Shown: positions 9,312 to 19,174, numbered from the stretch's first letter. The stretch: 44,252 bases of DNA from Microcaldota archaeon (GCA_016212465.1 JACRGE010000020.1:1-44252); one strand, 5' to 3'. Numbers and translations are program-made. Notes: a model not told the origin generated them from the sequence alone.

Positions 9312-9677
9312 TCACTTTCTTTTCTTGGGCATTGCTTTTCTGCTGCGGGTTGCTGGTTTGGTTTTTTTCGTTCCCTTTTGCTTCTTGCAAGGAAACTCAA
9401 CTTCTTCTTCAAGGGACTCCATTTCCCGCATCACCATACCACAGTGAACTGGCGGACCCAAGGCGTCCTTCATTTCGTCTTCCTTCACAATCTTTTTCTT
9501 CCCGCATTTGACGCAAGCATAAACCCTTTCAGTCAAACCCGGAGTTTCCCCGGTTGAGCCAACGTTCTCTCCTGCCCGGTCCTCGTATTCGTCCGCGTAC
9601 TTTTGCTCGTCCAAGTAATCCGCATCGTCTTTCTCGTATTCCTCCTCTTCCTTGATTTCTTCGTCCAGGTCTGGCAT
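9312..9677 (-). CDS. Hypothetical protein: acidic N-terminus, CxxC/HCG zinc knuckle, basic C-terminus
   Basis: MPDLDEEIKEEEEYEKDDADYLDEQKYADEYED...CVKCGKKKIVKEDEMKDALGPPVHCGMVM...KKQKGTKKTKPATRSRKAMPKKRK. Confidence 0.55.
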   Translation of the reverse strand: MPDLDEEIKEEEEYEKDDADYLDEQKYADEYEDRAGENVGSTGETPGLTERVYACVKCGKKKIVKEDEMKDALGPPVHCGMVMREMESLEEEVEFPCKKQKGTKKTKPATRSRKAMPKKRK

Positions 9678-9796
9678 GGTCTTCCCCTAGGTTTAAATTA
9701 TGCCCCTTGTTTTTTAAATCCTTTTCCCGCCCATCAAAGAACCGTCTTCACACTATAAAAACAAAAACTTTTTAATCCTTCCAAAGTAATGAACAT

Positions 9797-10831
9797 ATGG
9801 TCTTCAAACCAGTTTCCCGCGAAGAGTTGAGGAGCGAGCATGCCCAAGACATATTGGCGAACATGCACGCTCCGCACGAGCAACGGATTCCCTTGCTTGC
9901 GAGCGTCGTGCACCACTTGGAGGAAGAGCGGAGGCAGGAAGTAAGCAGGGACGCTCCCTATAGATTACGGGATTTGGGCGACGAAAGGCAGAAGACTTTT
10001 TTAAAGGCTCATTCCGCTTTAGAGGATTATATTCGAGACCCGCACAACGGGCAACCAAGCCACGACCCCCACGCGAGGGAAATGGCGTTCAACCACTTCG
10101 AGCAGTTGGGCTTGGCGCACTCCTTATGCAGTTTTACTTTCAGCCCACATCCGGAAATCCACGGCCGAGCTGAACAAAGCTTTATGAAGCTGGTGGAGAA
10201 AGCGTTTACTGCATCTGACTCGGAAATGCCTTACCGCCAAAAAGAGCAAGTGATAACCGCGACTGCAAACACAATCTCGCAACATGCCCGCCCCTCTACT
10301 GCAAGCTGGGTCAGGCACGATTTGAATTTCAGGGGACGGCTCTTGGACAAAATAATTGAATTCGCTTCAAGGCCCGCGCCGGCAACTTCAGAACATTCCA
10401 GGAACCTTGGAGATACTCTGAGGATAGTGGATGCCGTTCTCATGGACGGCGTTATTGGAGTAGGTGATCCCTATAAACGTGAAACCCAGGAATCCGTTGC
10501 CTATCGGCAAGCGTCCGAAGCACAGCTCAGGGAAAAATTGTTCAAGGGATTGGAGAACAGACCGTTTGCCGAGAGAGTGCTTGGGTTATGTGAGAAAAAC
10601 CCTACTTTCCACGCGGGGAGGGGCGCAGATTTCTACTACAGTGAGTTGTTGCCCGAGTTGCTCAGGAAACACCCCGAATTCTCCGAGAGAGCGCGCAAGA
10701 AATATGAAGACCACCTAAGATATATCGGCGCTCCAGCAATGAAGGCAGAGGGCTTTGGGCGCATGGATTGGGAAGAATACAAGAGAAAGCACAACATCAG
10801 TCAGCCCATCAAACGCGCCTTTGAGCTTTGA
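9797..10831 (+). CDS. Hypothetical protein
   Basis: 344-aa ORF, no family recognised. Confidence 0.6.
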   Translation: MVFKPVSREELRSEHAQDILANMHAPHEQRIPLLASVVHHLEEERRQEVSRDAPYRLRDLGDERQKTFLKAHSALEDYIRDPHNGQPSHDPHAREMAFNHFEQLGLAHSLCSFTFSPHPEIHGRAEQSFMKLVEKAFTASDSEMPYRQKEQVITATANTISQHARPSTASWVRHDLNFRGRLLDKIIEFASRPAPATSEHSRNLGDTLRIVDAVLMDGVIGVGDPYKRETQESVAYRQASEAQLREKLFKGLENRPFAERVLGLCEKNPTFHAGRGADFYYSELLPELLRKHPEFSERARKKYEDHLRYIGAPAMKAEGFGRMDWEEYKRKHNISQPIKRAFEL

Positions 10832-10915
10832 ATACTCCTTAACCTGCCTTCCTGCATTTAAATCAGCAAAACCATTAAATCCTTTTATTTCCCGCATTCA
10901 TTTGAAGGTGGTTGT

Positions 10916-11206
10916 ATGAGAATCGCTTTAGCACTGGGCGTGTTTTTGCTTGCAACGGGTTTGGTTCAAGCGGGTTACGTTTATTACTATCCTGCGTACT
11001 ATTATTCCTCCTATTACCCTCCTTCATACACTTACACGTGCACTTACTGCTATTCCTATAGCACGCAGTATTACTATCCGACCTATTATTACCCCCAATA
11101 CTATCCACCTACGTATTACTCTCGCTACTATGCTTACGACTATCCATATTATGCTCCGTACTACCACCGCTACTCCCCTTATTACACAACTTACCTAGAT
11201 CCTTGA
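10916..11206 (+). CDS. Secreted tyrosine-rich protein
   Basis: Signal-peptide-like MRIALALGVFLLATGLVQA followed by 77 residues with 36 Tyr; upstream GGTGG RBS-like sequence. Confidence 0.75.
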   Translation: MRIALALGVFLLATGLVQAGYVYYYPAYYYSSYYPPSYTYTCTYCYSYSTQYYYPTYYYPQYYPPTYYSRYYAYDYPYYAPYYHRYSPYYTTYLDP

Positions 11207-11472
11207 AGAAGAGCAGACTTACGCTTGAACGAAGTCTTTTTCATTTGCCTTGATAGCGGCAAAGGCGCCGATTGCCGTGAACGCGATTCCGATTATTTTT
11301 ATGGGATGCGTGAGAAAAGAACGCAGGTAATTAATAATCTTTGAGGCCTCAGATTACGAAAAATAAACCGAGAAACCTAGCAGTAATACTGGGCTGGCAG
11401 AACGTCAGAAAAAACGGAGCAGGAAAACATAAAATAAAAGAAGGAAAAGAAAAAACAAAAAACAGTGTCGCC

Positions 11473-11628
11473 TTATTTCCTTGCAAGACCCTTTCTTTTA
11501 ATGAACACCCACAGCTTCTTCGTCATTTCGCTCGGAGTCACTGCTCCTGTTCCAAACACTTCGCCCACAGTGGCGTCCTTGACGCTTGCGAAGCTTATGG
11601 TGTATCCACCAAATGCTTTCTTTGCCAT
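11473..11628 (-). CDS. Small protein (51 aa), function unknown
   Basis: MAKKAFGGYTISFASVKDATVGEVFGTGAVTPSEMTKKLWVFIKRKGLARK, preceded by GAGGTGA. C-terminal TPSEMTKKLWVFIKRKGL vaguely SWIB-like. Below the ORF-track length cut. Confidence 0.6.
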   Translation of the reverse strand: MAKKAFGGYTISFASVKDATVGEVFGTGAVTPSEMTKKLWVFIKRKGLARK

Positions 11629-11730
11629 AATTTTTCACCTCTAAAAACCGTCTAAAAACAGACGTTTTAATAAATGCACGAGCGTATTTAAACCTTCTCC
11701 ACGAGGGAAAGTTTAATATTCCCCTTTGTT

Positions 11731-12237
11731 TCACCGCCCCCTTCCCGTTATTGCACCCAAAAGTGCCGCGTAATGGGCCTTTCTTTTTTCTTCAAGGAAC
11801 TTGTTTATCTTTGCCTGCAAAACCGGAAGCGAGCCAGGCTTGTACTCGCGCGGAACAGAAACGCCCATTTCCTGCATATACACGAAAAGGGGTTCGCATT
11901 TTCTAATTATTTTTGGTTCAAGTCTATTCATTTCCGCTTGATTGTAGGCTATTGCTTCCCTGCCCCGCGGGGTGTCGGGGTTGGCGCCGTCCCTCAACTC
12001 CTTTCTTTGCCTGTAGTCTCTTTCATAAACTTCTACGTTAGAAAGTAATTCATTGAATCCTTTCTGGGTAGGTCCAACGAGCTTATCCACTGCGTCGTGA
12101 ATCAACCGGTTGTCAACTTTAATCTCCTGTGCAATAGTGGTGGGGCCGGGTTTTCTCAACTGCCTTTTTACAGCCCCCAATTGACTAAGAAGTTTTTTTC
12201 CCAAACGCAGTTCTGGTTTTCCAACAACTCTTCTCAT
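11731..12237 (-). CDS. Hypothetical protein
   Basis: MRRVVGKPELRLGKKLLSQLG...; part of a closely spaced minus-strand cluster. Confidence 0.55.
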   Translation of the reverse strand: MRRVVGKPELRLGKKLLSQLGAVKRQLRKPGPTTIAQEIKVDNRLIHDAVDKLVGPTQKGFNELLSNVEVYERDYRQRKELRDGANPDTPRGREAIAYNQAEMNRLEPKIIRKCEPLFVYMQEMGVSVPREYKPGSLPVLQAKINKFLEEKRKAHYAALLGAITGRGR

Positions 12238-12272
12238 ATTCCCCCCCCCATTTTTTACAGCGCACAAACCCC

Positions 12273-12779
12273 TTAGTCCTTAGCGCTTTTTCTCTTCACC
12301 CTCCAGGTTTCAACAATTGACGTCCATTCTTCTCCAATATGCTTTAATGCATCCCCGAATTTAGTGCTTAATTTCAATATCATGGGCCTCCTTTTATCTT
12401 TTTCAGTCAAACCCGTTGGCGCAACCCTTTCCCTTGCAAGGATTCCAACCCGAATCAGTTTTGGAATCACCAAATTCCTTAAGGTACTATTGGGTATTTG
12501 CTCTTCTTTAGCCCATTCCGCGATCACATTCCCATCCGCTTCTTCTCGCCTGCTAAGTAACAAAACCAGTTTCCCTGCAATCTCATACTGAGCTCTTTGT
12601 GCAACAGGCGGAAACACCAGCTTCAATATGTCTTGGTACTCCCAGCGTGCAGTAGTCGGCATTGGCAGCCTATCGTATTCAAACCAAATCGCCCGCTTGG
12701 CGGGAATGCCCTTCGCCTTCACCCTAGCTACCTTCTCTGCCTCAGCAGACGCCTCCTTTTCAACCACGTTTTCCTCCAT
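12273..12779 (-). CDS. Winged-helix-like hypothetical protein
   Basis: NVIAEWAKEEQIPNSTLRNLVIPKLIRVGILARERV helix-turn-helix pattern. Confidence 0.5.
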   Translation of the reverse strand: MEENVVEKEASAEAEKVARVKAKGIPAKRAIWFEYDRLPMPTTARWEYQDILKLVFPPVAQRAQYEIAGKLVLLLSRREEADGNVIAEWAKEEQIPNSTLRNLVIPKLIRVGILARERVAPTGLTEKDKRRPMILKLSTKFGDALKHIGEEWTSIVETWRVKRKSAKD

Positions 12780-12792
12780 TAAATCCCTTTGC

Positions 12793-13167
12793 TTATTTCT
12801 CCTGCGCCCTTCGTTTCTCTACTTCAGCAATGGCTTGATGGGCTGCAAGCAGCATTCGGTGGAGCCGGTCTCCTTCCTTTGGGCCAAGCAAGTCAGAAAG
12901 TCCTTCTCTCGTGGCTTCTGTATTGAGCTTTTTCACCTTGGTTAGAAAATCATTGACTCCCCGCCTTAGATCTGCGTCTTCAATGCCCATTGCGTCCAAA
13001 GCTCGTTGGCGCAGTTGAAATGCAATAACCTGGTTTCTTCTTGTGAGTATGTGGGGTTGAGCGCGCACGTCTTCAAGACGGCCTGCTTTTGCAACCGCTA
13101 TCTTATGCGCTTCATCCAGTATTTTTTCCGCCTCGCCTTCTTTTAAAATTTGTTTAATCTTCGGCAT
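12793..13167 (-). CDS. Hypothetical alpha-helical protein
   Basis: MPKIKQILKEGEAEKILDEAHKIAVAKAGRLEDVRAQPH..., RBS GAGGTGA upstream. Confidence 0.5.
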   Translation of the reverse strand: MPKIKQILKEGEAEKILDEAHKIAVAKAGRLEDVRAQPHILTRRNQVIAFQLRQRALDAMGIEDADLRRGVNDFLTKVKKLNTEATREGLSDLLGPKEGDRLHRMLLAAHQAIAEVEKRRAQEK

Positions 13168-13329
13168 TTTCTCACCTCTTCCTAATAGTTTCACCTATTT
13201 CATCAACGCAATCCTTCAATATTGGATGCAACTGCGCGTATGGAACCACGACGTGCTCGTACGGAACGCTTTTCCTGAACCATAATTGCGGTTTTGATTC
13301 GTTTCCACCTCTATTCAAAAAACCACCCA

Positions 13330-14187
13330 CTAATTCAACTTGATTTTTGCTTGTGCTAAATACTTTTCTTTTTCAAGTGCATATACTTTCTTAGTGAACA
13401 AGCGAATTCTGTTGATGGCTTCTCTAATTTCTGATTCTGTTGCATTCAAGTGCGATAGCTTGCGCATAATGGTTTTAACTGCCGTTTGCCGGCTCACGAC
13501 GCGTTCGTCGCGCTTTCTGGGTTGAAGCAATCCAATAACCTCTAAATCAATTTCCGCCTTCCTCCTCGCCTCGGGGTTCGTGTAAACGCTAAACACGATA
13601 TGCCGTATTTCGCCAACAACCCCGTCACGGTCGCTTGAACGAATTTTGGGGGTCTTTTTCTCAACCCCCACGTCGTAAACGGCCTTTACTGTATTTAATA
13701 ATCGCCTTAAGATTCTCCAGGGCTCTGGAAAAAAGTTTCTTCCACTAGGAGAATAAACAAGTTTCATTCCCTTGCTTTTTACCAACGCCCTCAGCATCGT
13801 TATCGGTAGCGCACGACCGGTTAATGGAACCGGTTCGAAGGAAACCACCCAGTCACATCGCTCCTCTGGCAGCCAAACTGCGTCTTTTGTCCTAACGCTT
13901 GCAACGCCTCCCTTCCGTTTTGAGCGTTTCATCCAGCCGACAACTTGCTTCAACACGTCTGTGTAGTGCACTTCTACTTTCTCATCCGCTATCGCCCGCG
14001 CCCAGTCTCCAAAGCCTCCTGCAAAAAACAAGACTTTTTCTCCAGATCTTATTCCAAGAACCGGACCAACTTTTTGGTGAGGAATCGTATCTTGGCGCTG
14101 AGAAGGATAACAAAAAGGACTCCGTCCAGAAAGTCCCTTTATGACTGAGTAGTTTGGTATCTTGATTATTCTAAATTTGTATGCCAT
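13330..14187 (-). CDS. Rossmann methyltransferase-like protein with helical C-terminal extension
   Basis: KVLFFAGGFGDWARAIADEKVEVHYTDVLKQVVGWM (motif I-like), CDWVVSFEPVPL (motif IV-like). Confidence 0.5.
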   Translation of the reverse strand: MAYKFRIIKIPNYSVIKGLSGRSPFCYPSQRQDTIPHQKVGPVLGIRSGEKVLFFAGGFGDWARAIADEKVEVHYTDVLKQVVGWMKRSKRKGGVASVRTKDAVWLPEERCDWVVSFEPVPLTGRALPITMLRALVKSKGMKLVYSPSGRNFFPEPWRILRRLLNTVKAVYDVGVEKKTPKIRSSDRDGVVGEIRHIVFSVYTNPEARRKAEIDLEVIGLLQPRKRDERVVSRQTAVKTIMRKLSHLNATESEIREAINRIRLFTKKVYALEKEKYLAQAKIKLN

Positions 14188-14508
14188 CCCTACAACCTTA
14201 AAACACCATTTCAATGTAATTGCGTTATGCGCTCTAGATATAAAAACATTATTGTGGTGTAACGCTGGCGCGAAAATCGGGGAATTTGGTTCTTTTGGGC
14301 TAAAAAGCTCGCCATCCCATTCCACCGTCACCAAAAAAGCCTCTGTAATAATGAAATAATGTAACGAAGGGCGCCAGGCGGGGTTGTAAGGTATGCTGAA
14401 TGTTTTATTGTTTTGGTGTATTTAGCTTTGTGTTCTCTTTTGTTATACTACAATGGTGTGTGGCGTTCTGATTATTTGGTGCCGGTTTTTTGTTCATAAC
14501 TGCCCGAA

Positions 14509-14973
14509 CTATTCGCTTTGGACCTTTATGCTCAATAGCCTTTTTTCAAGCGCCCGTAGAGTTTCTATTCTGTTTTCAAGGAAATTCAGGTGCCCTTTGA
14601 GCAGTCTTGTAGCAGCCGCCGCCTCTGCTTCGGAGAGAACGCGTCTCGTCCACTCGCCATGCTCGTCAGGCAACCTGGTCGCAATAGCATGTCCTTTCCG
14701 TTCAATAGCGCCGGTCAGCTTGAGCAAGTTGTCGTCCGCAGTCCTACGTCGGCTTTCCAAAAACTGGCGCAATTTCTTTGTCTCCAACATCCTGCGTTCT
14801 GTCAACTCCAATGCTGTTGCTTCAACAACATCCGTTTCTTCTCTTTCGAATTTTTTAACAATTAATGGCAAGCTGTTTGCTTCATGAAACAAGGCATCAT
14901 GATCTATTCTATATCCGCTTTTCTGAAGCCGCGTGATTAACTGGTTCATCCTCGACTCATACTCCCTCTCCAT
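14509..14973 (-). CDS. Coiled-coil hypothetical protein
   Basis: MEREYESRMNQLITRLQKSGYRIDHDALFHEANSLP...; heptad-rich. Confidence 0.5.
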   Translation of the reverse strand: MEREYESRMNQLITRLQKSGYRIDHDALFHEANSLPLIVKKFEREETDVVEATALELTERRMLETKKLRQFLESRRRTADDNLLKLTGAIERKGHAIATRLPDEHGEWTRRVLSEAEAAAATRLLKGHLNFLENRIETLRALEKRLLSIKVQSE

Positions 14974-15042
14974 CCGACTGAATCCCCTTTGCATGTGCTC
15001 ACTAGTTTTCTTTGAACGTTCATATCCGTATGAACTTATTTA

Positions 15043-15219
15043 TCAAATTTCTTTGCCTTTGGCTGCTTTAATGTTTTCCCAAGCCACTTTAAGAACCCCC
15101 GTTCCTTTCAACTGCTGGCCCAAAGATAATGCGCTTCCGACGCTTCCCGAAAGCCAGGATGCCTTTCTACCAACGCCCCTCGTCTGGCCTTCACTAAACG
15201 CCCTTAGTTTTTTCTGCAT
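15043..15219 (-). CDS. Small protein (58 aa)
   Basis: MQKKLRAFSEGQTRGVGRKASWLSGSVGSALSLGQQLKGTGVLKVAWENIKAAKGKEI, GGAGGG-like upstream sequence. Confidence 0.4.
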   Translation of the reverse strand: MQKKLRAFSEGQTRGVGRKASWLSGSVGSALSLGQQLKGTGVLKVAWENIKAAKGKEI

Positions 15220-15237
15220 AGCCGCCCTCCCTTTTTT

Positions 15238-15480
15238 CTAGAATATTTCCCTTCTGATATGGGGTTGTTTTTGGGCAGATTTTCCTGCTTCGGCAGGCAA
15301 TTCAGGCTGTTTTTGCTGGTTCATATGGGTACGAACTTTTTTAGTGTTTTTCAGCTGCTTGAACATCTCTGCTATCGCTTCGTTCAGGCTAATTGGCCTC
15401 TTTTCCCTCGCCTGCATCCTGCCTGCAAACGCGTGCAACTTTTCATATATTTTTTTTGTAACCCTTATCAATTTTGTCAT
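15238..15480 (-). CDS. Ribbon-helix-helix-like (VapB-type) DNA-binding protein
   Basis: MTKLIRVTKKIYEKLHAFAGRMQAREKRPISLNEAIAEMFKQL. Confidence 0.5.
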   Translation of the reverse strand: MTKLIRVTKKIYEKLHAFAGRMQAREKRPISLNEAIAEMFKQLKNTKKVRTHMNQQKQPELPAEAGKSAQKQPHIRREIF

Positions 15481-16390
15481 GGCATTACCTGTTTTTTCAG
15501 AGGTAAATTTCAAGAAAATTTACTTAGTATATTATATAAACAAAATAAACAACATATACAAGAAATGCACCCTAATTTATAAGGTTTTCGGTATTCGCCA
15601 ACAAAAAACGTTAGCCAACCAGTATTTTCTTCAGCTTTTTACTGGCCGTTCTATGAAACCTGCCTGTTCCTGTTCCGAACCGGTCTTCTTAGGCGCCTAC
15701 GCAAAATAATGCTCGCTTTGCAATCTGCCCCGGGTTTTCATGATTTTTTGCAAGATTCTCCCATTTTCCTTGAAATCAGCCCATTGCAGGCGTTTCCCGC
15801 GTTTTTCATGATTTTTTTGAAAAAAAGACCTTCTTTTTTCTTTCCGGCCCAAATGCCACAAACCCCAGTATTTTAGTGGTTTTTTTCTTTCTCTTCACAA
15901 GATCTGCCCATATTAACTAAAAAACACCCAATATTCGTTTAACCGCAGACCTGGAAATCGTACATGCGACTCGTTACGGGCGGGTCTAACTGGCCATTGG
16001 CTTCCTTCGCACCAAATTAATCTTGGGTATAAACGATTATCCCACACCATGTAGCGTGAAAATGAAAGAATTCCCTGATTTTTTGTATTGTTTTTTGAAA
16101 AAATCCCCACACCACCCCCTACGTTTCCTTAAATTCATTTAAACGGGAACTTGGACCCCACTTTTCTTCCTGTGGAGCGCAGTTTACTTTTCGTTTTCTC
16201 TACGCTTTTCGTTATTTTCGTTCCCCCCCTCTGAAAAAACGCTATCTTTTTGCCTCTAATTTCAAATACATGCCCATGCCTCCACCCAGTACCTCTTAAT
16301 CAGCGGTTTACCGAAAAACTCTGGAACCATTTTTAATCAACCCATCGTAATCATACTCGTGCCCCCTTCGATGTTATCCTAGTGATGTAA

Positions 16391-19174
16391 ATGCTTAGAC
16401 CAGAGGTTGTTAAGGCTGCGAAAATGAAGGGCTTCAAGGAATTTACTGAAATCCAACTCAAGGCGATTCCCGAGGTGTTGGCTGGGAAAAACACCTTGAT
16501 CATCGCTCCAGTCGGGTATGGAAAAACCGAGGCAGCTGTCTTGCCTGTTTTTTCAAAGATGCTGGATCTGCGAGAAAAGGGAGAAACGGCGGGTATTCAA
16601 GCCATTTATATTACTCCCCTGCGGGCGCTCAATAGGGACATGCTCTCGCGTTTAGACTTCTGGTGCAGCGAACTTGGTATCTCACTGTCCGTCAGGCACG
16701 GTGATACCCCGCAGAGCCAAAGGCGCAAGCAGAGGGACCAGCCCATGCAGTTCCTTATTACAACCCCCGAAACCCTTTGCAGCGTGTTAGTAGCTCCTGT
16801 ACTCAAAGACTCACTGAAAAACGTGAGGTTTGTCATGATCGATGAAGTGCACGAATTATTTGAGAGCAAGCGAGGAATCCAATTAAGCGTTGCACTCGAG
16901 CGTTTAAAAGAAAAAGCCATCCCCCAGATTCAAATAGTTGGTTTGAGCGCGACAGTCGGAAACGAGCGGGAAGTAGCTTCCTTTCTTTCGCGTGACGCCA
17001 ACGTCGTGAAAATAGGGTTTCGCAGAGAGCTTCAGATTTCTGTGGAGTCGCCCCCCCTGGGCAAGGAGAGCATGCCGTTCAGCATTCTCCATTTTTCTCA
17101 AGAAACCGTTGGAAAACTCCAGAGGATAACCTCTGCAGTATTGGAACACAAGAGAACACTGATTTTCGTGAACACTAGAGCAACAGCAGAGTCCCTTGCT
17201 TCCCGCTTGTTCCAGGTTCCAGAGCTGAAGGAAAAGATTGCAGTCCACCACTCCTCGCTCTCGAAGGAAGTCCGCATTGAAACCGAGGAGAGATTCAAGG
17301 CAGGGGAGTTGAAGGCAATCATCTGCACGTCTTCCCTCGAGCTCGGCATAGATATTGGGGATATTGACTTGGTTATTCAATACATGTCGCCGAGGCAGGT
17401 GACTCGTTTGATTCAACGCGTTGGACGCAGCGGCCACAGAACCCACCTCATTCCAAAAGGGATAGTGCTCTCCTCTAATCCGATGGACTGCGTTGAATCC
17501 GTTGTAATCGCTGAAAAGGCGAAGAAACACGAGTTAGAGCCCCTTGAGATCCAGAAGAACGCGCTTGATGTCTTGGCTCACCAGCTGGCAGGCATGGCGC
17601 TTGATTATGGGATAATTGAATTGGAGAAAGCGTTTCAGATGGTGAGGCGCGCTTATCCTTACGCGAATCTGCAATTCGAGGCGTTCAAGGAGGTGGCGGA
17701 ACAGCTTGCTGGCGAAGGCCTCGTCTTCGTGCGGGACAATCGGCTGACAAAAAACAGCCGCACCCTCCTCTATTATTACGAAAACATTTCCATGATTCCT
17801 GATGAAAAAAAGTTCTTCGTAAAGGATGCGGCAACAAGACGGAATGTTGGAATATTGCACGAAGGGTTTGTGAGCGAATACCTAGCTGAAGGCGTTTCAT
17901 TCATAACCCGCGGGAAACCCTGGAAGGTGTTGTCCATAGAGGAAGATCAGATTCATGTTGAGCGAACAGAAGACCTTGGGGCCGCGATTCCAGACTGGGA
18001 AGGTGAACAAATTCCAGTTACTCACGAAGTAGCTCAAGAAGTTGCCGAACTGTTTAAAGAGTCGCTTGAACTGTCAGAACCAGATTTAAAGGAAAAATAC
18101 AGTTGCAATTCCAGCGCAATAGAGCGAATCAAGGAATTTGCGCTGAAACAAACCGCTTTCTTTCTTCCTGCGCCTAAAAAAGTGTTTTTTGAGCGTCAAG
18201 GACGTTTCCTCCTCATTCACTCCTTTCTGGGAAGCAGAGAGAACGAGACGCTCTCCCGCATCCTCTCCCTCTTCCTCGCTTCAGAGCTTGGCTATCCGGT
18301 ACGCAGCCGTTCTTCGACTTACTCAATCTTGTTTGAGCTTGATAAACCATTTTCTCCAGAGCATTTCTGTAAGCTGCTAAAGGAAATGCCACCCAATAAA
18401 CTAAGGCAGATCTTAGAGCCAGTCCTTCATAACACCTCTTTGTTCAGGTATAAGTTCATAGCAGTAGGGCGGCGATTCGGTTTTCTTAGGCGAGACGTGG
18501 ATTACAAGGAAGTGAGTCTAAAGAGAATCATTGAATCCCAGAAGCACCTGCCAGTCTTCAACGAGGCATTAAACGAACTGTATCATGAGAAATTGCGTTT
18601 AAACGAGGTAAGCGATTTCCTGGAAAGGCTTGGAATGGGTGAAATCGTTTTTGAAGTAGTCGATTCCTTAAAGGGCCTTTCGCCAATCAGCAAGGATTTT
18701 CTTGAGTTCGAGGGATACTCGGAATTGTTTGCGCCTATAGAGCCCACTTCAGAGCTCATTGAAACCTTCAGAGCCAATCTCTTGGAGCGACGCGTTGAGT
18801 TGTTGTGCACCTACTGCAAGAAAACATTTACCCGCCGTATAAATGACTTTAGCCCAAAGATCTTTTGCCCATATTGCTCTTCCAATCAACTGACGTTAGC
18901 CAAGTTTAAGGAAGTATTTGAAAAGGAGGAGCGCAGGAAAGTTAGTGGATTGACTGCTGAGGAAAGAAGAAAGTACCGTGAACTGCTGCGCATCACAGCC
19001 CTCATCTCCTCTTATGGAAAACGGGCGCTCCTTGCCCTGGAAACCTATGGCGTTGGACCAGACGTAGGTGCAAGGATTCTTGCAAGAATGCACAGAACCG
19101 ACGAGGGGTTTTACAAGGATTTGCTGCAGGCGCAGAAGGATTTCATTCGTACGAGGAAATACTGGCGCGTTTAA
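16391..19174 (+). CDS. Lhr-like DEAD/DEAH helicase with C4 zinc module
   Basis: APVGYGKTEAAVLPVFS (Walker A), MIDEVHELF (DEVH box), QRVGRSGHRTHLIPKGIVLSS, CTYCKKTFTRRINDFSPKIFCPYC. Confidence 0.9.
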   Translation: MLRPEVVKAAKMKGFKEFTEIQLKAIPEVLAGKNTLIIAPVGYGKTEAAVLPVFSKMLDLREKGETAGIQAIYITPLRALNRDMLSRLDFWCSELGISLSVRHGDTPQSQRRKQRDQPMQFLITTPETLCSVLVAPVLKDSLKNVRFVMIDEVHELFESKRGIQLSVALERLKEKAIPQIQIVGLSATVGNEREVASFLSRDANVVKIGFRRELQISVESPPLGKESMPFSILHFSQETVGKLQRITSAVLEHKRTLIFVNTRATAESLASRLFQVPELKEKIAVHHSSLSKEVRIETEERFKAGELKAIICTSSLELGIDIGDIDLVIQYMSPRQVTRLIQRVGRSGHRTHLIPKGIVLSSNPMDCVESVVIAEKAKKHELEPLEIQKNALDVLAHQLAGMALDYGIIELEKAFQMVRRAYPYANLQFEAFKEVAEQLAGEGLVFVRDNRLTKNSRTLLYYYENISMIPDEKKFFVKDAATRRNVGILHEGFVSEYLAEGVSFITRGKPWKVLSIEEDQIHVERTEDLGAAIPDWEGEQIPVTHEVAQEVAELFKESLELSEPDLKEKYSCNSSAIERIKEFALKQTAFFLPAPKKVFFERQGRFLLIHSFLGSRENETLSRILSLFLASELGYPVRSRSSTYSILFELDKPFSPEHFCKLLKEMPPNKLRQILEPVLHNTSLFRYKFIAVGRRFGFLRRDVDYKEVSLKRIIESQKHLPVFNEALNELYHEKLRLNEVSDFLERLGMGEIVFEVVDSLKGLSPISKDFLEFEGYSELFAPIEPTSELIETFRANLLERRVELLCTYCKKTFTRRINDFSPKIFCPYCSSNQLTLAKFKEVFEKEERRKVSGLTAEERRKYRELLRITALISSYGKRALLALETYGVGPDVGARILARMHRTDEGFYKDLLQAQKDFIRTRKYWRV

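Noticed and set aside
13172-13330. 52-aa minus ORF from a GTG (VGGFLNRGGNESKPQLWFRKSVPYEHVVVPYAQLHPILKDCVDEIGETIRKR)
   Set aside because: Plausible and overlapping the preceding stop, but the start is weak and no homology is recognised, so not listed as a feature.
15731-15818. Two TTTTCATGATTTTTT direct repeats, considered as CRISPR-like or att sites
   Set aside because: Only two AT-rich imperfect copies, no regular spacers and no integrase seen.
15913-16110. 65-aa ORF (MVWDNRLYPRLIWCEGSQWPVRPARNESHVRFPGLRL...)
   Set aside because: Isolated in an AT-rich noncoding zone, no RBS, no recognisable family; the underlying DNA forms AGACC/GGTCT and CGTA/TACG pairs but not enough for an RNA call.
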